Shown piece after piece: positions 9,466 through 18,034 of a DNA stretch of 33,247 bases. The DNA is from Arthrobacter sp. Y81. Its GTDB lineage: Bacteria > Actinomycetota > Actinomycetes > Actinomycetales > Micrococcaceae. The notes beneath the pieces are model-generated. The model saw nothing but the letters and a program-made list of their open reading frames with translations, was not told the origin of the DNA and searched no databases. The position numbers were made by a program, and so were the translations under genes. The stretch covers positions 1 to 33,247 of the forward strand of contig NZ_PJIL01000031.1 of assembly GCF_002929335.1 (NCBI RefSeq), in the 5' to 3' direction. Numbering within the stretch: position 1 is the first letter of the stretch; every line of letters starts with the position of its first letter.

Positions 9466-10344
9466 ATGATTATGGGGGAGACAGGAAAACCGTGGACTGA
9501 CCACGAAGTTAGTGTCACAGTGTCGAAGTATTTTGATCTGCTTGTGATGGACGTACGAGGGCAGAAATACGTCAAGGCCAGTGTTTATCGTGAACTGTCA
9601 GAACAATTCGGTTCGCGAAGCTTGAAATCAATATCATTCAAAATGAGTAACATCAGCGCTGTGCTGGTGGGTCTCGGCTACCCACACCTGCGTGGCCTGT
9701 CACCCCTGGCGAATTATCAACACAGCCTAGTAGAGGCCGTTCTTGGCGAGTTAGGCCATAGGAAATCGTTGGATGAGATATTGGAGTCTAGGCTCACAGA
9801 TGATGTGCCGTTAGGGCCGATTGACATCACACGCGAGGCTGACGCGCCGCTCGAGGTGATTACGGACCTTCTGCACGGCCGGGGAATGGCGCGGCCCTTT
9901 AAGCGGGACTATCTTCAACTGGAAGCAGCCAACCGAGCGCTAGGCTTGGCCGGCGAGTTGGCGGTGGCAAGGCGGGAGCAGTCCTTACTTCACAGCATCG
10001 GACTAACGAAACTTGCAGACCGCGTTGAACACGTGGCTCAAACGAAAGGGGATGGCCTTGGCTATGACGTACTTTCCTTTGACCACTCAGGCCGCGAAAA
10101 GTGGATTGAGGTCAAGACCACCAACTACGCGATTGACGTGCCGTTCTTCGTCACGCGAGGGGAAGTGAGGGTCTCGGGTGCCGCTCCAGAGCTATACCAC
10201 CTGTACCGGCTTTACCAATTCGGTTCGCCCAAAGGACCTGGCCTATATCGGCTCCCGGGAGACCTGGCAAAATCATGCAATCTGAACGCTGTCTCCTTTG
10301 AAGCTGCACCAAAGCACCTGAGCCGAACAGGGGGAGAGCGATGA
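9466..10344 (+). CDS. DUF3883 domain protein, predicted PD-(D/E)XK-type nuclease
   Basis: A 292-aa protein with two parts. Residues about 8-95 form the helical domain often found in front of HNH or DUF3883 modules in restriction-type proteins (conserved W10, the KMSNISAVL stretch at 59-67, and the YQHSLVEAV stretch at 84-92). Residues 155-235 match DUF3883, a domain related to restriction-endonuclease folds: GE at 163-164, GYD at 199-201, and IEVKTT at 214-219, supplying the E, D and ExK residues expected of a PD-(D/E)XK active site. A likely role is DNA cleavage or DNA binding in defence; activity is not shown by sequence alone. The gene lies 253 bp upstream of the cytosine methyltransferase on the same strand and could be part of that system or a stand-alone nuclease. 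A second ATG at 9472 is an alternative start. Confidence 0.75.
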   Translation: MIMGETGKPWTDHEVSVTVSKYFDLLVMDVRGQKYVKASVYRELSEQFGSRSLKSISFKMSNISAVLVGLGYPHLRGLSPLANYQHSLVEAVLGELGHRKSLDEILESRLTDDVPLGPIDITREADAPLEVITDLLHGRGMARPFKRDYLQLEAANRALGLAGELAVARREQSLLHSIGLTKLADRVEHVAQTKGDGLGYDVLSFDHSGREKWIEVKTTNYAIDVPFFVTRGEVRVSGAAPELYHLYRLYQFGSPKGPGLYRLPGDLAKSCNLNAVSFEAAPKHLSRTGGER

Positions 10345-10433
10345 TCGGAGCTTCGGTGCAAGCAGTGTGCCGCGCGGCATTCCCTGGATGTCGCATGCCC
10401 CCGCTAGAGTACAACGGGAGAATGCAAACGCCT

Positions 10434-10450
10434 GGTCACTTCGCGTGACC
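10434..10450. promoter_or_regulatory. Perfect inverted repeat GGTCAC-N5-GTGACC in the methyltransferase leader
   Basis: Six-base arms with a 5-nt centre (ttcgc) lie between the DUF3883 gene and the methyltransferase gene. It could be an operator, for example for autoregulation of the methyltransferase, or the stem of a weak terminator for the DUF3883 gene; there is no T-run after it. The arms are exact, the role is inferred. Confidence 0.4.
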
Positions 10451-10476
10451 CCACGCTGGCTGCTTCGGGACGAGAC

Positions 10477-10492
10477 CTCCGTAATTGCGGAG
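10477..10492. promoter_or_regulatory. Second inverted repeat CTCCG-N6-CGGAG in the methyltransferase leader
   Basis: Five-base arms separated by an AT-rich hexamer (taattg), 26 bp downstream of the first palindrome and about 105 bp before the GTG start. The two palindromes together suggest a regulated leader or a leader RNA with two hairpins. Confidence 0.3.
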
Positions 10493-10597
10493 ATGCTTCG
10501 ACTGTGACTCGCACGAGGCTCAGTGGTGTCCCGGAGTGGAGCGGGGCATGCGTTGTGCAGACTCACGCCTTGCAACTTCCAACTCGAAAGGGGATCG

Positions 10598-11971
10598 GTG
10601 GACCAGCCCGACGCCAGATTCCGATTTATCGACCTTTTCGCGGGGCTCGGTGGGTTCCACGTCGCACTCAGCGACCTTGGTGGCAAAGGCGTATTCGCGG
10701 CCGAATGGGAACCCACCCTGAACACGCTCTACGAGCACAACTTCGGCATAGCGCCGTGGGCTGACGTGAACGAATTGGACTCCGATGCGGTGATCGCCCA
10801 GGCGGTACCGGACCACGATGTACTCACGGCTGGGTTTCCCTGCCAGCCGTTCTCGAAGGCAGGGGAGCAACTCGGTTTCGAGCACACGTTGCAAGGCCGG
10901 CTCTTCTTCAAAGTGTTCGACATTCTCAGCGTGAAGCGTCCCCGCCGCTTCATCCTGGAGAATGTCCCGAACATCCTCCGGCACCGTGGTGGACGGACGG
11001 CTGCAACGATCGTGGCACGACTCGAAGAACTCGGATATGAGGTTCAGGTCCACCGTCTCTCGCCGCATCAGTTCGGCATTCCGCAGGTTCGGGAGCGGGC
11101 CTACTTCGTCGGATCGCTAGACGGCCTCGACGCTTTCGAATGGCCGACGGAGTTCGAAGAGACAACCAGCATCGCTTCGGTACTGCGCCCGGACGCTGAG
11201 CCTTCTCGCAATATCCATGAACAGACCGTGCGGGCAATCGACATGTGGGGCGACTTCCTACGCCGCTCACCCGCTGACGTCAAGCTGCCGTCGTTCCCGA
11301 TCTGGTCCATGGAGTTCAGGGCGACCTATCCGTACGAGACTACGACCCCGCCGAAATTGTGGTCCCGCAGTGGTCCACGCGAACTCGACGGCTTTACTGG
11401 TTCTTTCGGTTTCCCGCTCGAGGGGCTTAGCAGCCGAGAACAGTATGAACTCATCCCGAGTCACTCGCGCCGCGATGGCGATACGGAGTTTCCCGCATGG
11501 AAGCAGAAATTTATCCGCCAGAACCGCGAGTTCTTTCTCACCAACCGGAAGTGGATCGAGCCATGGCTGGACAAGTGGCAGCCGTGGGAATTTCCGTCCA
11601 GTTTCCAGAAGTTCGAGTGGAACGCTCAGGGCGGAGTGCGCGACATCGACGAGTACGTCCTACAAGTGCGCGCATCCGGCATCCGGGTGAAACGGCCAAC
11701 GACCGCGCCGAGCCTGATTGCGATGACGATCACGCAGGTTCCGATCCTCGGGGCAAGCATCTCTCCCACCGGTGAGCGTCGGTATATGACGCAGGGGGAA
11801 TGCGCGGAGTTGCAGAGTCTGGGAGGCATCGACCTGCCGGAGAGCGACATCCAGGCCTACAAGGCTCTTGGCAATGCAGTGAATGCGAGCGTAGTCAGTG
11901 CCATTGCCGAGCCGTTGCTCGTAGATCTCAATGCGGCCAAGAAGAGCACGGCGCGCCCGCAGGCAGCATAG
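10598..11971 (+). CDS. DNA (cytosine-5)-methyltransferase (Dcm/type II family)
   Basis: A 457-aa enzyme that transfers a methyl group from S-adenosylmethionine to C5 of cytosine in DNA. C5-methylase motifs appear in order: motif I FAGLGG (14-19), motif IV PCQ with catalytic C82, motif VI ENV (121-123), motif VIII QVRER (163-167), a target-recognition region (about 190-400), and motifs IX/X near the C-terminus (QGECAELQSLGG, then ALGNAVNASV). The start is set at GTG 10598 because GAAAGGGG lies 4-5 nt upstream and motif I should be near the N-terminus; an earlier in-frame ATG at 10523 adds 25 residues of non-conserved sequence. It heads a four-gene operon (31-bp gap to the next gene) and presumably protects host DNA or marks it for the downstream Z1/nuclease machinery. 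The target sequence cannot be read from the protein. Confidence 0.93.
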   Translation: MDQPDARFRFIDLFAGLGGFHVALSDLGGKGVFAAEWEPTLNTLYEHNFGIAPWADVNELDSDAVIAQAVPDHDVLTAGFPCQPFSKAGEQLGFEHTLQGRLFFKVFDILSVKRPRRFILENVPNILRHRGGRTAATIVARLEELGYEVQVHRLSPHQFGIPQVRERAYFVGSLDGLDAFEWPTEFEETTSIASVLRPDAEPSRNIHEQTVRAIDMWGDFLRRSPADVKLPSFPIWSMEFRATYPYETTTPPKLWSRSGPRELDGFTGSFGFPLEGLSSREQYELIPSHSRRDGDTEFPAWKQKFIRQNREFFLTNRKWIEPWLDKWQPWEFPSSFQKFEWNAQGGVRDIDEYVLQVRASGIRVKRPTTAPSLIAMTITQVPILGASISPTGERRYMTQGECAELQSLGGIDLPESDIQAYKALGNAVNASVVSAIAEPLLVDLNAAKKSTARPQAA

Positions 11972-12002
11972 CCCGACGCGACGTGGAGAATAGGAGTCAC
12001 TA

Positions 12003-13901
12003 ATGACGACATACAACATCGGCGAGACCGAGGACGACCTTCCCGAGGACGACTCGCGCACGCAGCTTCAGGACAGGATAGCGGAGTCACTCGCAGAACT
12101 TTCAGAGGTGACAGATGCACCGTCCGGCCTCCAACTTTGCCCCCAGTTCGCCGCAAGCGACGTCGACTTCCGGTCGGACGTGTGGATGTCCAGGCTTGCC
12201 GACGTCCAGGGTTGGCTCCACTTCAGCGACGACCTGCCAACCTCCGACGTTGAGGCATTCGTCGAGAACCTTGTCGCCGCACTCGGCCTTGAGAACCAAA
12301 CCGGGAGCGCCGACGCTCCGGGCGCCGCTCCTTGCCTCACGGAAACCGCTCTCGAACGCCTGAGCGAACGCGCTGAACTGGCTGTCCGGCTGCAGCAAGA
12401 GTTCCTCATGGAACTCGGCGCCGAGGCCGCCAGCCGGGAATCGGCGACCGCGTCCTGGGCCGAGTCCTGGGTTACCGAGGAGGACAGCGCCGAAGAGGTT
12501 GCCCCCGAGCCGGTGACGGCCAAGGCTGACGTATGGCATATCTTCCAACTAACGAAGAAGAAGCTGAACCTCGCGCCGTCCTACCAGCGTGGTGACGTGT
12601 GGCGCACGGGTGACCGCCAGGCACTGATCGAATCCATTCTCAGGGGTATTCCGCTGCCTTCCCTTATCTTGCTCCGTACCGGAGGGAGCAAGCCGCACGA
12701 TGTCGTCGACGGCAAGCAGCGCCTGACGGCGATCCTGCGCTTCGTCGGCCAACACCCGATCGCAGTTGCGAAGGTTGCGGAGGCAGACGCCAAGCATCCA
12801 ACGGCCAACCTCAAGACGCTCTTGACGACCGACTACCCGAAGTTCCGCAGGGCCTGGAAACAGTTCATGGGAGAGCCTCTGACGGCGAGACTCGAAGACG
12901 ACTTCTACTTCCCGTTCAAGCTCCGCACTGATGCCAAGGGCGGTCTCGTAGGTTCCGAACTCGAGCCCCTGCGCGGCCAGTATTACACGCAGATCAGGGG
13001 CAACACGATCAATGTCGCTGACCAGGAGGTGACGGTCGAGGAACTGTTTGAGGGCGCGCCCGACTATAAGGTGCCAGTGATCGAGTACACCAAGGCGAGT
13101 CAACGTCAGATCCACGAAGTATTCAAGCTCTACAACAAACAGGGCATGCACCTGAATGCCGAGGAGATTCGCAACGCGGTATACCACGACGTCGAACTCA
13201 CACGCGCAATCCTCGTCGCCGCTGGCGATGCCAGTTCGCGAAGCAGCATCGCAGATGTCGCCCCCTCTCTGGTAAACGTCCCAGGCGTCCAGGAACTGGG
13301 CACGACCCTGAAGGAGTATGGCTTCGGAGATTCGCGCTATCGCCGGACCAAGGTCCTTGGCTGGGTGGTTTCAGTGCTCCTCAACGACACCGAAAAGAAG
13401 GACCTGCCGTCAACAGCGCGGCACATCGACCTCCTCCTCGCCCGGGTCCAGGACAACAATTCGCATGTACTGCGCAATGAGGCAAAGCTCGCTGACCTGT
13501 TCGGCTGGATTGCCCAGGCGGCAGATCTCCACGCGGCACACGACGAACTCTGGTCGGACAAGTTCAAGGATGGCGGCAAGGGCACAAAGTGGCAGGAGTT
13601 GCAACTCGTCGGCTCATTAGTCGGCATCGCGATCGCCGCGGCCGGCGCACCGGACGACATTAAGGACCGTATCGAGGCCTCCGCGGATAAGATCCGCGAG
13701 GCGACAGCCACGAAGGCGTGGAAGCGCCCGCCCAAGACCCAGACGCGCACCCAGTGGGACTACATCGCCAAGATCGCACAAGGCGTCGTCGAGAAGCTGG
13801 ACGTCGACATCTCCATGGCGTCAGAGGCGATCAGGGCACGATTCGGCTCATCCGGCGTCGAGTCGCTCCTCGCTTCGATCCTGCCGCCGGAAGCCGAGTA
13901 G
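12003..13901 (+). CDS. DUF262 (ParB/Srx-like) domain protein with long acidic N-terminal extension
   Basis: A 632-aa protein. The DUF262 core spans about 180-400: YQRGDVW (194-200), LIESILRGIPLPS (208-220), the signature DGKQR (236-240), and NAEEIRNAV (385-393). DUF262 proteins, such as the GmrS/BrxU and SspE N-terminal modules, have a ParB/sulfiredoxin-like fold and in those cases bind or hydrolyse nucleotides to gate a nuclease. Here no HNH (DUF1524) half is visible; the last 230 residues are helical without a motif I recognise. The first 170 residues are an acidic Ala/Glu-rich region with no identifiable domain. Start ATG 12003 follows AATAGGAGTCACTA, giving a good ribosome site. The gene lies 31 bp after the methyltransferase and 7 bp before the Z1 gene. 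It may act as an NTP-dependent sensor or regulator for the neighbouring Z1 ATPase and PD-(D/E)XK nuclease; this role is inferred. Confidence 0.85.
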   Translation: MTTYNIGETEDDLPEDDSRTQLQDRIAESLAELSEVTDAPSGLQLCPQFAASDVDFRSDVWMSRLADVQGWLHFSDDLPTSDVEAFVENLVAALGLENQTGSADAPGAAPCLTETALERLSERAELAVRLQQEFLMELGAEAASRESATASWAESWVTEEDSAEEVAPEPVTAKADVWHIFQLTKKKLNLAPSYQRGDVWRTGDRQALIESILRGIPLPSLILLRTGGSKPHDVVDGKQRLTAILRFVGQHPIAVAKVAEADAKHPTANLKTLLTTDYPKFRRAWKQFMGEPLTARLEDDFYFPFKLRTDAKGGLVGSELEPLRGQYYTQIRGNTINVADQEVTVEELFEGAPDYKVPVIEYTKASQRQIHEVFKLYNKQGMHLNAEEIRNAVYHDVELTRAILVAAGDASSRSSIADVAPSLVNVPGVQELGTTLKEYGFGDSRYRRTKVLGWVVSVLLNDTEKKDLPSTARHIDLLLARVQDNNSHVLRNEAKLADLFGWIAQAADLHAAHDELWSDKFKDGGKGTKWQELQLVGSLVGIAIAAAGAPDDIKDRIEASADKIREATATKAWKRPPKTQTRTQWDYIAKIAQGVVEKLDVDISMASEAIRARFGSSGVESLLASILPPEAE

Positions 13902-13908
13902 TGGCGGC

Positions 13909-16719
13909 ATGACAGGGGACGCAACAGAGCGGCTGTACTTCGATGCACCGACGCCGACGCCGGCAGACAGCTCCTGGTGGGATCGATACGCCGCCGAATT
14001 GAGGGTGCTGACGCCGACCGCACGTGAAGTACTGCAGACTGACTGCGCTTATATCCTTGACCGCGGAATCTTCGGATCGGGTGAACCCAATGCCGGTACG
14101 TGGCCCGTGAACCGAACACGTACCGGCCTGGTCATGGGCTCCGTGCAGTCTGGCAAGACAGCCTCGATGTTCGGAGTGTCTGCGCTAGCCCTCGACCGCG
14201 GCGTCAATATCGTCGTCATCCTCGCGGGCACGCGGTTGTCTCTTTGGCGACAGACTTACGAACGCCTGGGCGAGCAGTTGGACGCCGGAGAAGACAGTGT
14301 GGCGAAGATCACCCGCCGCCTCCTGTGCCCCGCATCCGGCGTCGCGCTCTCCGGGGCGTCGGCGTCACTTCAGGACACGTACCGACTCTCCTCTGCGCAG
14401 GTACGGCGCAAGCTTGCACAGGGGCGACCGCTGATTGTCGTCGCAATGAAGCAGGCGAACCACCTCTACGCGCTCGGCAGTTCCCTCCGTAGCAGCGTCT
14501 TCGATGCGGTGAGTGGGCTCCCGCGCCCGGCACACATGCTGGTGCTCGACGACGAGGCTGACGACGGTTCGGTGCTCGATGCCGCCGTGGAGGCGGGACG
14601 AGATCCCCTGTCCCCGAACCTCAAACAGATTCCCCGAGCCATCGCTGACCTTTGGGAGCCTCGCTCGGGTAATGCCCCGGCCAACCTCTACACCTCATAC
14701 GTCGGCTACACTGCGACGCCGCAGGCGAACCTAATTCAGGAGGATCACAACCCGCTAGCCCCACGGGACTTCGTGATCTCGCTGCGAACACCGCTCGATG
14801 TCGGGCACCCCGTTGATTTCGTTGGTAGCGACGTCCCAAGGTCATCGACCTACCCCGAGCCGACTGGCATCGACCATTACTACACAGGAGGCGAGGTCTA
14901 CTACGACCGCGGGACGTCGGCGCAGCTTTGCGTAGAACTCACCGGCCGTGCCGAAGACGATCTCGGGGAGGCAGTCCGCGCGTTTCTCATTGCCGGTGCC
15001 ATAAGGCTTCACCGAGCCATTGGAGCGTCAGGGCCGTATTCCCAAGCGGGTGCTGAATTCGAAACCCGCGACGCGGCAGTGTCTGCGTCACCAGAACCGC
15101 ACTCGATGCTCTTTCATCCCTCAGCGGACATCGAGCGGCACTTCACCGGCGCCGAGGACATACTGCTCTGGGCCGGTGTCGGTGAACGTGCTACGGCACG
15201 CGAACTGCTGGAGTCAGGCGACGCTCGCCTGCCAACAAGTCTGATCTCGAAGATGCTCGGCGAACAGCCGCTTTGGGAGGCCTGGATCGACAGGTATCGT
15301 CATTCGTCCGCCGAGATCGCCTCCGAATTCAACATCCTCAGCCCGCGCACGGTCCCCGATTGGCCCATAGTCCGGCAAATCCTCGAGACCGAGATCATCC
15401 CTGGGACGCGGGTCTCGGTCGTCAACAGTGATCCCAGTGCCGACGACCGCCCCGAGTACAAACCGTCCTTCGACGACACTACCGGGAAGTGGTGCGCGGC
15501 GCGCGACCTCTCCACTATCTTTGTCTCCGGCAACGTGATGGCCCGAGGGCTGACCCTAGAGGGGATGACGACGGCGCTGTTCCAGCGAGGGTCGAACAAC
15601 CCGCTGGCGGACACCCAGATGCAGATGCAACGTTGGTTCGGCTACCGCGGCAAGCACATCGAGTTAAGCCGGGTGTTCGCCGCCCGCCATCAAATCGACC
15701 TCTTCAGCGCATACCACGACATCGACGAGGCCCTACGCGAGGGGATCGCCGCAAAGATGACTGGCGATGCCCCTTCTCCGGTTGTTCTGCATGGTTTGGG
15801 CTTCCTCGCCACGGGAAAGATCGCGAACCTCGGCCGCACGCCGCTTTGCCCGAGTTCGAGGCCCTTCGTGACTCTCATCAACGACGGCCATGCGCCCGAC
15901 CCGAACGCGAAGCTCGTCGCCGGTCTATTCGCGTCCGTGCCATCGTCGGACGTGACCGTCGGCGGGACCACCAGGGGCCGTGCTCTCGATGCCACTCTCT
16001 CGCTCACGCAGGTCGCAGATCTACTTGACCAATTCGTCTTCGACTCGTATCTCCCCGGCCGAGACAACCGTCTGGGCGAGTTGTGGGCTCAGGTCCAGGC
16101 TCGTGTCTCGGCCACCCTCCCGTTGCCGAGCGACAAGCCCCTGTATAACGCACCGGGGCCATTCGAAGGCGAACCCTCTCCCGTGCGGCCCAACTGCCCG
16201 TACGGGATCCCGGCGTACCTTCGCCTCTGGAATGCGTGCCTCACCAGGCCGGTTCGGGGGCTCTTCGTTACAGGCATGCCGTCTGACCGTTGGTCGATGG
16301 CCGATCTTGGGAACAAGCAACGGCACCAGCCGAGATTCTCGGTGGGCATCCGCTACGGGGCAGGGGCCCCGATCAGACGCGGCCCACTTGCAGAACTGGG
16401 CTTCAGCATCCATGCGACAACGAAGCGTGTAGGGATCGACGGTGAACTCGACACGGCGTGGGGCGCAAACGACCCGAGTGCCGGCCCGCTCGACTACCGT
16501 GGCGACGAGTTCTTCGACTACTACCATCGGGGGGAGCGAGTACCGCTGTTGAGTGGGAGCGCGCCATGGCGGCCAGCCGGATCGTATGGCCAAATTCTGT
16601 TCTACGTGAACCAGTTTCCTGACCAGCCGCACCCTGCCGTGGCGATCGGGGTGTGCATACCGGCCGGTGGGCCCGAGCAGTTTGCGGCGACTCGCGCCGG
16701 ATCGTTGGTCGCGGCGTGA
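13909..16719 (+). CDS. Z1-domain helicase-like ATPase/endonuclease-associated protein
   Basis: A 936-aa Z1-family protein. Visible P-loop/helicase motifs are Walker A GSVQSGKT (77-84), Walker B DDEAD (214-218), GYTATPQ (266-272), a motif V-like stretch SGNVMARGLTLEGMT near 543-556, and a motif VI-like QMQRWFGYR near 575-583. The central Z1 region and about 300 C-terminal residues have no other recognised domain. Z1 proteins occur in operons with a DNA methylase, a PD-(D/E)XK nuclease (DUF4420) and usually a MutL/MORC-like GHKL ATPase, described as predicted restriction-modification-like systems. The expected job is ATP-driven DNA translocation or remodelling linked to cleavage. The start lies 7 bp after the DUF262 stop and the stop overlaps the next start, so expression is tightly coupled. 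The family call is firm; activity is inferred from family and context. Confidence 0.9.
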   Translation: MTGDATERLYFDAPTPTPADSSWWDRYAAELRVLTPTAREVLQTDCAYILDRGIFGSGEPNAGTWPVNRTRTGLVMGSVQSGKTASMFGVSALALDRGVNIVVILAGTRLSLWRQTYERLGEQLDAGEDSVAKITRRLLCPASGVALSGASASLQDTYRLSSAQVRRKLAQGRPLIVVAMKQANHLYALGSSLRSSVFDAVSGLPRPAHMLVLDDEADDGSVLDAAVEAGRDPLSPNLKQIPRAIADLWEPRSGNAPANLYTSYVGYTATPQANLIQEDHNPLAPRDFVISLRTPLDVGHPVDFVGSDVPRSSTYPEPTGIDHYYTGGEVYYDRGTSAQLCVELTGRAEDDLGEAVRAFLIAGAIRLHRAIGASGPYSQAGAEFETRDAAVSASPEPHSMLFHPSADIERHFTGAEDILLWAGVGERATARELLESGDARLPTSLISKMLGEQPLWEAWIDRYRHSSAEIASEFNILSPRTVPDWPIVRQILETEIIPGTRVSVVNSDPSADDRPEYKPSFDDTTGKWCAARDLSTIFVSGNVMARGLTLEGMTTALFQRGSNNPLADTQMQMQRWFGYRGKHIELSRVFAARHQIDLFSAYHDIDEALREGIAAKMTGDAPSPVVLHGLGFLATGKIANLGRTPLCPSSRPFVTLINDGHAPDPNAKLVAGLFASVPSSDVTVGGTTRGRALDATLSLTQVADLLDQFVFDSYLPGRDNRLGELWAQVQARVSATLPLPSDKPLYNAPGPFEGEPSPVRPNCPYGIPAYLRLWNACLTRPVRGLFVTGMPSDRWSMADLGNKQRHQPRFSVGIRYGAGAPIRRGPLAELGFSIHATTKRVGIDGELDTAWGANDPSAGPLDYRGDEFFDYYHRGERVPLLSGSAPWRPAGSYGQILFYVNQFPDQPHPAVAIGVCIPAGGPEQFAATRAGSLVAA

Positions 16720-17804
16720 GAAGCAGGCGGTACTTGACGACTTATGAGTCGGTGCTTCAGTTGATCGAAAGCGTGCCGAGCGCGGCATCTGCCGATCACC
16801 GCGACGTAAGGTGGTTGACCGACGCTCATGTGGTCGGTGTCGCGCGCGACCACGATGGCCAGGTCGAGGTGTTCCTCGCTGGAGCCGGGTTGAGCCCCAG
16901 TTCTTGCGTTGTCAGGGCCGCAATTGAATTTCGCACCTGGCATCGGAAAGGCACACCCGCATTCGACGCCAGCCGGCTCCTATTCCCCTCGCTCGGATAC
17001 TTCGATCAGGTAGCGGCGTTCATCTGCACCGAGCTGCTGCGGGGCGGTGCTGACGTGTCCCTGAGGCAAGCGTTCGCCCAGACCGAGCCGATCATAGAAC
17101 TGGCTATTGAGAGACTCCGCCTGTCGAACCAGGCTGTCCTCGGTCTGGCTGGCGAACTTCTCATGCTTGACGCCCTGTGCCGCCGCGCCGCTGATGAGCA
17201 GGTGGCCCTCGTCATCGGATCGTGGGACGGTTGGAAGAGGTCATCGCGGGACTTCGCCTGGGGCTCCACGGGCGTCGAGGTGAAGACTACGACTCGAAGC
17301 GGTTCGTCGCATCTCGTAGAGGGCATACACCAAGTCGAGCGGAGTGATGGCTCCGATGGAGGGGCGTCGGAAGATCGGTTGTTTTTGGTGAGCATCGGTT
17401 TGCAGCCCGCGGAGCCGGAGGGTAACGCGTTCACGATCGCACAGTTGGTAGAGCGAATTATCGCCCGAATGGATGGAGCAGGGGCTGGTGGATCAGCTAC
17501 CGACAAGTTCCTCGCCCATGTCGCAGAATATGGCGCGGGGGCGGGCGGTGGATACGGATACGTGCACGGCGCCGAGGCGCCAGACCCCTCGTACACAACC
17601 CCCTTTCTTACCACCTTCTTCCGTGCTTACGACATGTCTGACAAGGCAATCGAGGTACTGCGCAGGGACGATATCGCGGTGCGACATCATGTTGACGTCA
17701 GTTCAGTAAGATTCCGTGTGGAACTGCCGATAACTGCAAGTCTGGGCAACCCCGTTGTGGGCGCGAATCAGGTGGCACAAGTAATCCTGGGCGCCGGTGC
17801 ATAG
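16716..17804 (+). CDS. DUF4420 PD-(D/E)XK motif nuclease
   Basis: A 362-aa protein starting at a GTG that overlaps the Z1 stop codon by 4 bp (GTGA), which decides the start; a longer in-frame ATG at 16653 would lie deep inside the Z1 gene. The DUF4420 signature is clear: GLAGELLMLDAL (143-154) with E147, then SWDGW (169-173), RDF with D179, EVKTT with E188 and K190 (188-192), and IHQVE with Q206. E-D-ExK-Q is the full PD-(D/E)XK active-site arrangement, so the nuclease appears intact. It is the last gene of the methyltransferase-DUF262-Z1 operon and is the best candidate for the DNA-cutting subunit. Gly-rich sequence around 265-285 is probably a flexible loop. Confidence 0.88.
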   Translation: MRSRRYLTTYESVLQLIESVPSAASADHRDVRWLTDAHVVGVARDHDGQVEVFLAGAGLSPSSCVVRAAIEFRTWHRKGTPAFDASRLLFPSLGYFDQVAAFICTELLRGGADVSLRQAFAQTEPIIELAIERLRLSNQAVLGLAGELLMLDALCRRAADEQVALVIGSWDGWKRSSRDFAWGSTGVEVKTTTRSGSSHLVEGIHQVERSDGSDGGASEDRLFLVSIGLQPAEPEGNAFTIAQLVERIIARMDGAGAGGSATDKFLAHVAEYGAGAGGGYGYVHGAEAPDPSYTTPFLTTFFRAYDMSDKAIEVLRRDDIAVRHHVDVSSVRFRVELPITASLGNPVVGANQVAQVILGAGA

Positions 17805-17922
17805 GCGTTCATTTGTAGGTGCCTTTACCCATACAGTTCCGCAACACAAGTGGACTGCTTCGTACGAAAGTGAATCCAAAGGACGCTTCTTCGCCCCTAA
17901 AATAATGCGGCGAATTGGTACA

Positions 17923-17937
17923 CCGAGGCGTACTCGG
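17923..17937. terminator. Small hairpin between convergent DUF4420 and EVE-HNH genes
   Basis: CCGAG-gcgta-CTCGG is a 5-bp perfect stem in the 230-bp gap between two convergent genes. It has no T-run, so it is only a weak terminator candidate. The rest of the gap shows no gene. Confidence 0.25.
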
Positions 17938-18034
17938 AATAACTGAGATTCTTCCCTGAAAATTTCCGCCGTGCACACAAAGAGGACGGCTCGACATCAC
18001 TGACTGGGGGCGCCCCGGTGGTCCTGACGTGGTC

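Noticed and set aside
10523..10597. Extended N-terminus of the methyltransferase from ATG 10523
   Set aside because: The extra 25 residues are not methylase-like and the GTG at 10598 has a good ribosome site.
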